Assembly: GCA_037952775.1 (NCBI GenBank)
Contig: JBANAY010000003.1
Location: 14,322,001-14,386,000, forward strand
Direction: 5' to 3'
From: Clonostachys chloroleuca
Lineage: Eukaryota; Ascomycota; Sordariomycetes; Hypocreales; Bionectriaceae
DNA: 64,000 nt
The notes under the pieces are model-generated. The model was not told the origin of the DNA. It worked only from the letters and a program-made list of their open reading frames with translations, and did no database searches. Each line of letters opens with the position of its first letter. Position 1 is the first letter of the stretch. Positions 42,808-54,200 of this stretch are shown here, in pieces. Position numbers and translations under genes: made by a program.

Positions 42808-44684
42808 ATGCTGTTTGACACTAATAGCAGCCTACGCCTTGCGGCTAGCGTCCTTGTTGGCGCCGCTGTCTATTTTATTGTGCAGCTGGTGTCGCATCGT
42901 CGCTTCCACCATAATCTTGTATGTATGCAGGACCTCCATCCCTCCTTCGGCGCTCGAGATGAGTGAGGTCATCGACATTGACATGTGCGCCAGCCTGGTC
43001 CGCCCCATTCGCCATTTTGGGGTCATCTGAAGCTAATGGGCTTGTACACGCAAAAGTTGCCGCCCGCTGGCTATATACACTTCGCTATAACGCAGATGAA
43101 GCAGGATTTTGACCTCCCTGATATATTCTATCTCGACCTGTGGCCTCTTGGTCCTTGCCTTCTCCTCCTCACAAGCCCGGATGCCGCGGCCATCCCCACT
43201 ACTGCGAGTAACTTCCCCATGCCTGACGTCGTGACAAAATCCTTTGACGGCAACATCGGCACGACCTTCATCGAAGCAACCAACGGGCCACTATGGAAAT
43301 ATCTTATGCAGCAGCTTGCCCCCGGACTAAACCCTACTGCCGTCAAGACATTTTCCCACAGCATCATCGATCATGCCAGAGCACTCCATGACTGTCTGGA
43401 GCAGTGCGCCGAGATGGCACAGACCGTCGACATTCAACTCGAGTTAGGCAAATATCCGTTTCAGGTCCTGGCTACCGTCTTTTTCGGCGAGAGGCTGAGC
43501 GAGCAGGCGTATAAAGACACGACACACATGGTCGACCTCATGCTGACCAAGAACAGTACTGGTGCTCTCCTCAACCCAGTGACAAAGTGGCGCTGGAAAA
43601 AAGAAATGGATGGATGTCTGTGGAGGCTTGAAGGTGAGATTGAGGCCCGAGTAAACGCCCGGTATGCAGAACTTCAAGAGCACCAGGGAGAATCTGCTAC
43701 TACAAAAGCGCCTACGCTGCTTGACAGGATGCTCTTGCCTCGGGTGCAGGGTCAACTACCGCTAGACAGCAGTCACATAAAGCTTATCTTGGAAAAGTAA
43801 GCGCGAATTTAGTTATACTGCCGTATTCAGGCAATATGAAGTGCTAACGATGGCCAAGTGCAAAAGGTTTCATCATAGCTGGCTACGGTACCACCACGGA
43901 TACCTCTACTGTATAATTCTCTGCCGCACCCCCATTGAATCGCATACTAAGCAGGATGTAATACAGTATATTTGGATGCTTCTCAGCGCATTTCCAGAAG
44001 TCCTCAGAAAGCTGCGCGAGGAGCATGACCGGGTCTTCGACACTGATTTCGACCGAACCCTCGAGCTGTTGCACGAAAACCCCAGCCTAATCAAAAGCCT
44101 TCATTATACCACCGCGGTCATTCATGAGACGTTGCGTCTGTTTCCGATTGGAATGACTGCACGCAAGGCACCTCCTAATCTGTAAATTACCCCCTTTGTC
44201 TTCATTGCTCGCAGGCTAGAAATATGTTTGCTCATCCGCTTGCCATAAGTGCTAACTATTTAGAACAATGCTTGAGCACAAAGGGGCCAAATATCCGCTT
44301 CTAAAAAATCATCTTCTCGGTATCATGACGCAATCGATACACTACGATCCCGAAGTCTTTGAGGACCCCAAGCGATTCTGGCCCGACCGCTTCCTCGACG
44401 CGGATTGGCCCATACTCCGCAACGCCTACCGTCCCTTCGAGAGGGGAGTGCGAGCCTGCATTGGTCAGGCTCTGGCAATGGACGAGTTGAAAATTTCGCT
44501 CGTCATGCTAGCGCGTTGGTTCGAATTCGACCTCGTGGACCACCAACCCGCCAAGGAACCCCTCTTTACCCACACTGACCTGGATACTAAGTTGGGTAAG
44601 CACGCATTTCAAGTCCATGCGTTCACTGCCATGCCCGCAGGCTCAGTGAAGATGAGGATCCGGCGTGCAGGCCTGCGTACGTAG
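42808..44684 (+). CDS. cytochrome P450 monooxygenase, 534 aa
   Basis: Five exons (42808-42918, 42991-43796, 43859-43910, 43967-44181, 44264-44684) with consistent phases and GT..AG introns of 72, 62, 56 and 82 bp give 534 residues. Residues ~8-28 are a membrane anchor; PGPPHSPFWGH is the proline hinge. The I-helix reads AGYGTTTDTST (313-323), the K-helix ExxR is E377-R380 (ETLR), FWPDRF follows at 433-438, and the heme loop FERGVRACIGQ has Cys460. The enzyme is a microsomal-type heme monooxygenase using NADPH via P450 reductase. The pattern is like fungal secondary-metabolism P450s, but no biosynthetic neighbours are present. No frameshift or stop: apparently functional. Confidence 0.92.
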
Positions 44685-45420
44685 GTTATCATGCAAATGC
44701 AAGACTACAACCGAGAAATTTCTATATACTTTTACTTAAATAAGCTCTCATTGCGTTGGTATTTTTGCGACTAATATGCATCTTTGGTCTCTTTGAAATG
44801 CGATCCTCTGAATTAAGTCACTCACGCTCAGCCTCCGAGTTAGCTCTGCAAATATTGCAATAGTACAATGATGTTATTCCACATACTCAGCCTTGCTGAA
44901 CAGGCTGTCAATTCTTGCTCACACAGCTTCAGCTTATGTAGTAAGAGACTACGGTTGCACGTATCCGAGTATCCGTCAACTGGCCAAAATCAATCTCGCA
45001 AGCCCCGTACACCGCATGAAATCACTTAAATATAGATATCGCACCATTGACTGCTTAAAAGAAGGATCTAAGTATCGTACGAGATGAAATTATTTCTCTT
45101 TTTTTACCAAGGGAAAAGAATAATACGATTCTAGCCATTATTAATTGTTGCCTATATACAAGGGGCGTCAGCAGCATTGGAAATGCATCTCTCAAGGACT
45201 GCATCACATCTCTTAGGCTTAGGAGAATTTTTTTCTGGTTTATACAAAGAGATTGTTGGAACCGAGGCTTCGTGCAATTCGATACGATTAGTCATAATCG
45301 AGGGCGGTTTGCCCCAAATACGCCTCCTTTCCCAGATTGGAAGAGCATTAGGCTCAAAGGAGAGGCGTATACTAAATTGCATAATTGTTCCTACCGGAAG
45401 CGCCGGAACAGCATAACTTA
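44685..45420. other. intergenic, short coding-like patch
   Basis: About 0.7 kb. Around 45177-45416 both strands are open for about 80 codons; the + frame is moderately protein-like, but I recognise nothing. The right end grades into the AT-rich Gypsy element. Confidence 0.4.
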
Positions 45421-46662
45421 GATGAATATAATAATATAATTTTCTACCTATCTAATATGTAAGATCGAATAATTAAGAGTCTCAGAGCTGTACTTTATAA
45501 AGGTGACTGTAACTATAATATAGCTAATAGGATTATAAAATCTCTATTATTAAAGAAGGAGAATTAGCTTTTTATAAACTCTATAACCTTATAGAACCTT
45601 AGTTATAAATACTCTATAAATATATTAATAATATATTAGTAAAAAGCTATATATAATTATTAAGTTTATCTATAGAATATTCTATAATATTTATATCTAA
45701 AATAAATAGTAAACTCTATTTAGTTATTAATTACTATTAGCTAAATAAGATTATATATAAAGATAGAATATCCTTACTACTAATTATAGAACTTAGAGAT
45801 TAGTTATAGAATAAATAGTAGTTTATAGTACTAGATCTAAAGGAAGTTTATAACTTAATATAAATAAAAGAAGGAGATAAATAGAAAATAGTATTTAGAA
45901 TAAAGTTTAATTTATATAAGTACTTTATTATATCCTTCAGATTAATAAATATATCTATAATATTCTAATAAATAATTAATTAAATACTTTAAAAGTATTT
46001 TAATATCTTTATAGTTATTTATCTTAATAATATTCTAATATTTTTAGATAATCTGAATATATATAAGGAATATATATATAAGGTTTTAAAGAAACTAAAA
46101 GATATAAATCTCTTAGTAGAATCTAAGAAAAGTTAGTTTTATATTAAGGAAATTAACTTCCTAGAATATATTATTTAATCTAATAAAATATAAATAGAAA
46201 AAAGTAAAATTATTATAATTTTTAAATAGGAGGAACTAATAAATATTAAAGAAGTATAAGTCTTCCTTAGATTTACTAATTATTACTAATAATATATTAA
46301 AAACTATAGAAAGATTACTATATCTCTATATAATCTAATAAAGAAAGAAAAAGAATTTTAATAGAATTTAAAATATTAAAATATATTTAATAATATTAAG
46401 AATTATATAACTAATAAACCTACACTATAGATATTTAACTCTAATAAGAAAATAGAATTTAAAACTAATACTTTAGATTTTATAATTAGTATATAAATTA
46501 GCTAAAAAGATAATAAAGGAAAACTATACTCTATAGTATTTTACTTAAAGAAGCTATATAGTATAGAACTTAACTACTCTATCTATAATAAGGAATTTAT
46601 AGCTATTATATATATATTTAAGGAATTTAAGTACTACTATCTGGAAATATAATATAAGGTTA

Positions 46663-47425
46663 TTTTGAAAGGTCAAGGTCTCTAGTATAGGGTAGACCAG
46701 CTGTAGGGTAAGCTGGGTCTAGATAAAGCCTATAGGGTAGGCTCTGAAATACTAGAGAAGGATCGTTTGAAAAGGCGTAGTAGAAGGTACGGGCTCTATA
46801 AGAGAAAATAAAGCTCTATCAGCTACAGGGTAGCTAAGAAAGATAGACTATAGGGTAGATAAAAGAGTGTATTGGTAACTTGTAGAATCTCTATCTAGCA
46901 GGGAGGAAGCCCTGTACTTATAGGTATTTCCAGGCCGTAAGGGCCCTGAAGATAACACGTTGCCTTCTGTAATACGGGCTCGTAACCGCTATAAGGTTCT
47001 CGTACAGAGGGATACGAGGCCGCTAATGCAGATGCTACAGCGGATACGAAGTCCGCTAATACAGCTGCTATAGTGGTTACGAGGTTCACTAAACTAAGTG
47101 CTAAGGTTCTCGTACAGCGGATACGAGGTCTGCTAATGAAGCGCTGCAGCGGACACGAAGTCCGCTAATGCAGCTGCTTCAGCGCAATACGGGATCGCTA
47201 GCATGGACGCCACAGCGGCCGTTACAGCGGTTGTGACCGCTAACGCAATTGCCCCAACGGGCAGCCACAGTGGGTTGGGCCAGTGGCTTCAGAGGGCTCC
47301 CAGCTTTGGAGAGCCCTAAGTAAGTTATTTCATTCCCCCTTACCCTATACTAATTATATATCATTTGATCAATTAATATAGGGTAATCTTGATCTACCCT
47401 ATAGTCTATAGGGTAAATCTCAACA
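46663..47425. mobile_element. young nested 763-bp element with hairpin repeat array
   Basis: A GC-balanced island inside the AT-rich Gypsy RNase H region, flanked by GGTTA on both sides (46658-46662 and 47426-47430). Its ends are imperfectly inverted (TTTTGAAA at the left; ATCTCAACA, i.e. TGTTGAGAT, at the right). TATAGGGTAGA-type words near both ends are also inverted. Read on the minus strand it starts TGTTGAG, so it may be a solo LTR or a MITE/TRIM-like unit. There is no protein-coding frame. Because it is not AT-biased, it entered after the host element was mutated. Confidence 0.65.
46980..47250 (+). repeat. degenerate ~33-bp tandem repeats forming hairpins
   Basis: Six or more imperfect units of the type CAGCGGATACGAAGTCCGCT + AATGCAGCTGCTA. 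Several contain a perfect 6-bp inverted repeat, AGCGGA-n7-TCCGCT (47039-47057, 47148-47166). Variants are CTCGTA-n8-TACGAG (46999-47018) and AGCGGT-n4-ACCGCT (47226-47241). Stem-preserving differences suggest the hairpin matters. Confidence 0.7.
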
Positions 47426-47655
47426 GGTTAAGATATATATAGATTATAAGAATATTTAGTATTTTACTATAACTTAATAACTTAATAGAAGGTAAATATA
47501 CTATACTGAATATCTATCTAAGTTTAATTATAAGATTATATATTAAAAGGAATTAGAAAATAAAAGAGCTAATACTCTTAGCTAGAAATCTAAATATAAA
47601 TAAGTAGTTCCTAAAATAAATAGATAATTATTTACTATAAATAATAAAGAATACT

Positions 47656-48032
47656 TATTACAAACAACCCCTGCATTACCTAACAGGACCAGCCTTAGTT
47701 ATTATATAAGGTTATATATAATTAAACAATATAGTTAATATTTTATATATTACCTATACTACTAACTGATTACTAACAATATATCCTATATTATATATAT
47801 TACCCTAATATATATATATATTTATTCCTATAGCTTAGATACTCTTTCAGATAGTTATTAATAATATTATCTATATATCTATTATTACTAGCTCTATAAT
47901 ACTTATATATTAATAGTAACTCGTATTATACAGCCTAAGATAACCTAATTATATTACTCAGAATAATACTCTGATTAGTTTAACCCTGACCTACCCTAGA
48001 CCCTGTTCAGTATAAGTTATCCAACCGTTATA
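47656..48032 (+). mobile_element. solo LTR nested in Gypsy pol, TSD ATACT
   Basis: A 377-bp segment matching the 3' LTR at 49877-50270 along its length (both begin TATTA..AACCCCT and end CCAACC(G/A)TTA.A). It interrupts the region between RNase H and integrase and is flanked by ATACT on both sides (47651-47655 and 48033-48037). The duplication shows it arrived as a separate insertion of the same family. Confidence 0.8.
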
Positions 48033-49876
48033 ATACTTAGTATAGAAAACCTTAGGTATTATACTAAAGGAAATAGTATATACTAAAGTTTAGATAGAGG
48101 CTATAAGATATAAACCCTATAGAGAACTTAAATCTATTTTAATATTAAAATAACTATAGTAATTAATATTCTTTAATTATATTATTAAACTACTATTATT
48201 AATAGAACTAATAATAGAAGTATAATATAATAGTATTTTAGTTATTATTAATAGATTTATAAAATATAGATATTTTATTCTATATAAAAAAGTAAGTTCT
48301 ATAAAAAACCTTATATACTAATTTCTATAATATATAGTTAGTTACTATAGATTACCTAAGGAGATAATTTTAGATAGAGGAATAATATTTACCTCTAAGT
48401 TTTAATAATTACTTATAGTATAAATAGGTACTTAATATAAGCTCTTAATAGCTTATTATTCCTAGAGTAATAGATAAATAGAATATTTAAACTAAATATT
48501 AAAATAATATTTATAAGTATATATTAATTATAAATAAGATAATTAGGTATAATTATTATCTATAGTATAGATTATATATAATAGTTTAGTATAAGAATCT
48601 ATCTAGCTTATATCTATATATATAAACTATAGATATAAATTAGAATTCTAAAACTAATAAATACTTAATAGACTAAATATATCTACTACTATATTTATAA
48701 AAAAAAAATACTATATTTATTATATATAGAAATAAAAATAGAATTAGAATTTATCTAAAAAAGAATAAAAAAATATTATAATAAAATAAGATTAAAAAAA
48801 CTAATCTTAAAGAAAGGAGATAAAGTCTATCTACTCTATAAAAATATTATAATATTATAACTAAATAATAAATTAGATTATAAAAAACTTAGATTATTTA
48901 TAATTAAAAATAAAAAATTATATACTAATTATAAATTATTACTACTAAATATAATATATATCTATCTAGTTTTTTATATCTTACTATTTAAAAAAGTACT
49001 AGAAAATATTCTAAATTAAAATTATCTAATTAAGGTTTATAAAGAAGAATATAAACTAGAAAAAATACTATAAAAAGAAGTTAGAAATAGATAAATATTT
49101 TACTTCCTTAAATAGAAGGGATATACTAATAATAATAATATCTAGAAATCTACTAAATATCTAAAGAACTATTAGAAGCTTATCTAATAGTATTACCAGG
49201 CCTAGAAATACCTATTCTAATAAACTAAGAAGGGAATAGTTCTATACCCTTTTAAAGAAATACTAGATCTATCTTAATCTCTAAAAATATAGATTTAGAT
49301 AAAGGAGTAATCTCTGAAGAAGAAGCTACCTTATAGACTACCTCCTCTATCTCCTTATACTCTACCTGTTCTAACTCTTTAATACTATTAATATTATAGA
49401 ATATTACTTATATTATCTTATTAAGCTATATTTTCTTTTATTTATATAAATACTATACTTTAGTACTTATATACTCTAACTCCTCCTCTACTATATCTAG
49501 CTCCTCTTTAGCCTATTAATAATAGACCCTAATATAATAAATCTACTATTTAGATAAGCTTTAAATATTATAGTATAATTAACTGTATAATATATATTCT
49601 ATATAATAAGAAGAATCTAATAGAGATATCTAATAAGAATACTTATTATAACCCTTATAGTAAGAATATACTAATATAATAGAAGGATTATTCAGAATAG
49701 TAAAAAGAAGGGTATTTCTATAAATTATAAATAACTCAGTTTTTAGTACTTTTATTTTTAAAATATAACTAGATAATATAGTATTAGTATAAATAATAAA
49801 GGAGGGAAGTTAGATAATATACTAGCTAGACTGCTGAATATAGTCTTAAGGATAAAACTAATAGGAGGGAGTATTA

Positions 49877-50270
49877 TATTATTAATAACCCCTATATTAC
49901 CTAATAGGATTAATCTTAGTTATTATATATAGTTATATATAATTAAACAATATAGTTAATATTCTATATATTAACTATACTACTAATTACTAATAATATA
50001 TTCTATATTATATATATTATTCTATATTATATATATTATTCTAATATATATATATATTTACTTTATTAAATAGAATACTCTCTTAAATAGTTATTAATAA
50101 TATTATCTATATATCTATTATTACTAGCTCTATAATACTTATATATTAATAGTAACTTATATTATATAGCTATATAATAACCTGATTATACTACTTAGAA
50201 TAATACTCTGATTAGTTTAACCCTGATCTACCCTAGACCCCCGTCCAGTATAAGTCAACCAACCATTACA
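49877..50270 (+). repeat. 3' LTR of left Gypsy element
   Basis: About 394 bp, following the integrase-derived region and ending CCAACCATTACA. Strongly AT-shifted relative to the unmutated fragment at 50430-50654. Confidence 0.75.
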
Positions 50271-50429
50271 TCAATTAACTTATCGTAGCCGCTGTAACAT
50301 AGATAAAAGACTTATCTTTCAAAGAAGGGATTTTCAAAAGTGAAAATAAGAAAAAGTAAACAGGATGTCATTTTCTGCGGATGCTGAAAAATAGCTAATT
50401 TATCTAATTTGGCCGGTTTGACAAGTGGG

Positions 50430-50654
50430 CCCCGACTCAATACACATTCATTTCTTAGCTAGAAACACTCTCTTAGACAGTTATCAATACAATCGCTACC
50501 GCCTTCATTGAAACTAGCTCCCCAGTGCTCGCACATTAGCCGTGACTCGCACAGCACCAAGACAACCTGATCGCGCCACTCAGAACAATACTCTGATTGG
50601 TTACATCCTGACCTACCCTAGACCCCGTCCAGTGTAAGTCGCCCAACCGTCACA
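50430..50654 (+). repeat. unmutated LTR fragment of the same family
   Basis: The last ~220 bases of the LTR in near-original form, for example CTAGACCCCGTCCAGTGTAAG and a GC-rich AATCGCTACCGCC segment, ending CCAACCGTCACA. Adjacent mutated LTRs have T or A at the corresponding C or G. The LTR's first half is missing. Confidence 0.8.
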
Positions 50655-50682
50655 CAACGTCATTAAATCCCAACCGAAATGA

Positions 50683-50851
50683 CCTGAAACACTATCAGCT
50701 CGTAAAATCAAGCGAATGAGAAACCGTTATCTCTAATAAGCTTTAAGTTTTTCCAGCCTTAATATAGATCTACCTAGCTCTCTAGCGCTTATAGGAGATT
50801 GTTACTTTGGGATGTGGATAGTAATTGCTGAGCTCTACTAACCTCTCCACT
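50683..50851 (+). repeat. dispersed ~165-bp repeat, copy C
   Basis: Aligns with copy B at 15186-15350 (CTGAAACACTATCAGCTCGTAAAA.., TTACTTTGGGA, GAGCTCTA..ACCTCTCCAC). It sits between the two Gypsy elements, ending about 20 bases before the LTR at 50870. Confidence 0.65.
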
Positions 50852-50869
50852 AATGAAAATCTCTTGGCG

Positions 50870-51252
50870 TGTGATGGTTGGATAACTTACACTGGACAGG
50901 GGTCTAGGGTAGGTCAGGGTTAAACTAATTAGAGTATTATTCTGAGTAGTATAATTAGGTTATCTTAGGCTGTATAATATAAGTTACTATTAATATATAA
51001 GTATTATAGAGCTAGTAATAATAGATATATAAATAATATTATAGTAGAGTTATAACTATATTAATAACTATCTGAAAGAGTATTCTATCTAGTAGAATAA
51101 ATATATATATATACTAGGGGATTATTAAAGCTTAGTAATAATCCTAAGTTAAGAATTATAGGGATTATTATAAGATCTAAATAATCTAGATATAATTAAA
51201 GAGAAAAGGTAGAGTCTATATATAATAATATATATTAGTTAAATTTATAATA
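50870..51252 (-). repeat. 3' LTR (right Gypsy element)
   Basis: On the + strand starts TGTGATGGTTGG, whose first ~60 bases are almost unmutated; the remainder is AT-shifted. Same length as 57951-58333. Confidence 0.85.
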
Positions 51253-54200
51253 TAATATTCCCTCTCTATTAGTTATATTCTTAAAACCAGATTTAGTAGC
51301 CTAGTTAGTAAGTATACTAACTTCCTCCTATTATTTCTTTATATTTTCTAGAATAATATCTAACTATATATAGAAATCTCTTTATAAGAAGACTATTCAG
51401 TATAATTCTTTAATTAATACTATTTTACTTAATTTTTTTATAATAAAAATAGAGTATAATTATTATAAAGTATATAGCTATAAGTATTTTAGATTTAAGG
51501 GTTCTTTATTAAGGTATTTCTATTATATTAAAAATAATTAAACCTATTATAATACTTAGGGTCTAACTCCTAGCTAGCTATATTAGATTACTAATTAATA
51601 TAGAAAGCTTAAGTTTAAGCTTAAGATAGTAGAGGAATAGTATTAGCTTATAGATATAAAAATTTAATATTTTTATTAATAAAAGAAATTATAGCTTAAT
51701 AAAATAATATAAATAGTATTTTATAGTATTAATAGTATTAAAAAGCTTAAGTATATTAAGAAGAAGGAGGTAGATAAGATAGTTTATAAGATAGCTTTTT
51801 CCTTAAAAGTTACTTCTTTATCTAAACTTATTTTCTTAGAGATTAAGATTAATCTAGTATTTCTTTAAGAGGGTATAGAGCTTTCTCCTTCTTAGTTTAT
51901 TAGGATAAGTATTTCTAGGCCTGGTAATATTATTAAATAAGCTTCTAATAGTTCTTTAAATATCTAGTAAGTTTCTAGGTATTATTATTATTAGTATATC
52001 CCTTCTATTTAATAAAGTAGAATATTTATCTATTTCTAACTTCTTTTTTTAATATTTTTTCTAACTTATATTCTTCTTTATAGATCTTAATTAGATAGTT
52101 TTAATCTAGAGTATTTTCTAGTACTTTTTTAAGTAATAAAATATAAAAAACTAGATAGATATATATTATATCTAGTAGTAATAGTTTATAGTTAGTATTT
52201 AATTTTTTATTTCTAATTTTAAATAATCTGAGTTTTTTATAATCTAATTTATTACTTAGTTATATTATTATAATATTTTTATAAAGTAAGTAGATTTTAT
52301 CTCTTTTCTATAAGATTAGTTCTTTTAATCTTATTTTATTATAATATTTTTTTATTCTTTTTTAGATAAATTCTAATTCTATCTTTATTTCTATATATAA
52401 TAAATATAATATTTCTTTTATAAGTATAGTAGTAAATATATTTAGTCTATTAAGTATTTCTAGTTCTAAAATTCTAATTTATAACTATAGTTTATATATA
52501 TAAATATAAATTAAATAGATTCTTATACTGAACTATTATATATAATTTATACTATAGGTAATAGTTATATCTAATTATCTTACTTATAATTAATATATAC
52601 TTATAAGTATTATTCTAATATCTAGTTTAAATATTCTATTTATTTATTATTCTAGGGGTAGTAAGCTATTAAAAACTTATACTTAGTATCTATTTATACT
52701 ATAAGTAATTATTAAAATTTAGAGGTAAAAGTTATTTCTCTATCTAAGATTATTTCTTTAGATAATCTATAGTAACTAATTATATATTATAGGAATTAAT
52801 ATATAAAATCTTCTATAGAGCTTATTTCCTTATATAGAATAAAATATCTATACTTTATAAATCTATTAATAATAACTAAGATACTATTATACTATACTCC
52901 TATTATAGATTCTATTAATAATAATAGCTTAATAATATAGTTAAAAGATATTAATTACTATAGTTATTCTAATACTAAAACTAATTTAAATTCTCTATAT
53001 AGTTTATATTTTATAGATTTAATTTATATATAAGTATTATATTCTGAAACTATAGTTTATATATCTTTTTATAAACCAGGGTAATTATAATATTATTTTA
53101 TCCTATTAAATATCTTTTTAACTCCTTAGTATCCTAAGAGTAGGTATTTATAAATTTCTTTAATAAGTACTATTCTTATATTTTATTATAATATCTTTAT
53201 ATCTAGTATAGTATTTATCTAGACTTTAGTATATACTATTTCTTTTAATATAGTATCTAAGGTTTATTATACTAAATATTCTTTATTATTTATTAAAAAT
53301 AGTTATTTATTAGTTTTTAGAATTATTTATTTATACTTAAGTTTCTAGCTAAGGATATTAGTTTATCTATTTTCTAATCCTTTTTAATATATAATTTTAT
53401 AGTTAAACTTAGATAAATATTTAGTATAGTATATTTATTATCTATTAAGTTATTAAGTTATAGTAAAATACTAGATATTCTTATAATCTATATATATCTT
53501 AACCTTATATTATATTCCTAAATAGTAGTATTTAAATTCTTTAAATATATATATTATAGTTATAAATTCTTTATTATAGATAGAGCAATTAAGTTCTATA
53601 TTATATAGTTTCTTTAAGTAGAATACTATAGAGTATAGTCTCCCTTTATTATCCTTTTAGCTAACTTATATACTAATTATAAAATCTAAGGTATTAGTTT
53701 TAAATTCTACTTCTCTTATTAGGTTAAATATCTATAATATAGGTTTATTAGTTATATAGTTCTTAATATTATTAAATATATTTTAATATTTTAAATTCTA
53801 TTAAAATTCTTTTTTCTTTTTTATTAGATTATATAGTAGTATAGTAATCTTTCTATAATTTTTAATAAACTATTAATAGTAATTAGTAAATCTAAAAAAA
53901 ACTTATACTTCTTTAATATTTATTAGTTCTTTCTATTTAGAAACTATAATAATTTTACTTTTCTTTATTTATATTTTATTTAATTAAATAGTATATTTTA
54001 AAAAGTTAACTTTCTTAATATAGAATTAACTTTTCTTAGGTTCTACTAGAAGATTTATATCTTCTAGTTTCTTTAGAATCTTATATATATATTCCTTATA
54101 TATATCTAGATTATCTAAGAATATTAAAATATTATTAAGATATATAACTATAAAAATATTAAAATACTTCTAAAGTACTTAATTAATTATTTATTAGAAT

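Larger units (their letters stand above)
45421..50270 (+). mobile_element. RIP-mutated Gypsy retrotransposon (left copy), 5' truncated
   Basis: Extremely AT-rich, with stops in every frame, but Gypsy pol order is still legible on the + strand. A reverse-transcriptase core lies near 45800-45990 (an L-D-L-K-x-x-Y-N-L-I-x-I-K-E-G-D pattern), RNase H near 46600 and, across an insertion, 47440-47640. Integrase follows near 48120-48420, with a degenerate DRG.xFTSKF block. The 3' LTR is 49877-50270. gag and the 5' LTR were not found. A 763-bp element and a solo LTR are inserted in it. Nearly all decay is C-to-T/G-to-A, as RIP gives. No coding capacity remains. Confidence 0.75.

Noticed and set aside
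46980..47250. CRISPR-like array
   Set aside because: Units are imperfect, contiguous hairpins without unique spacers, in a eukaryotic transposable element.
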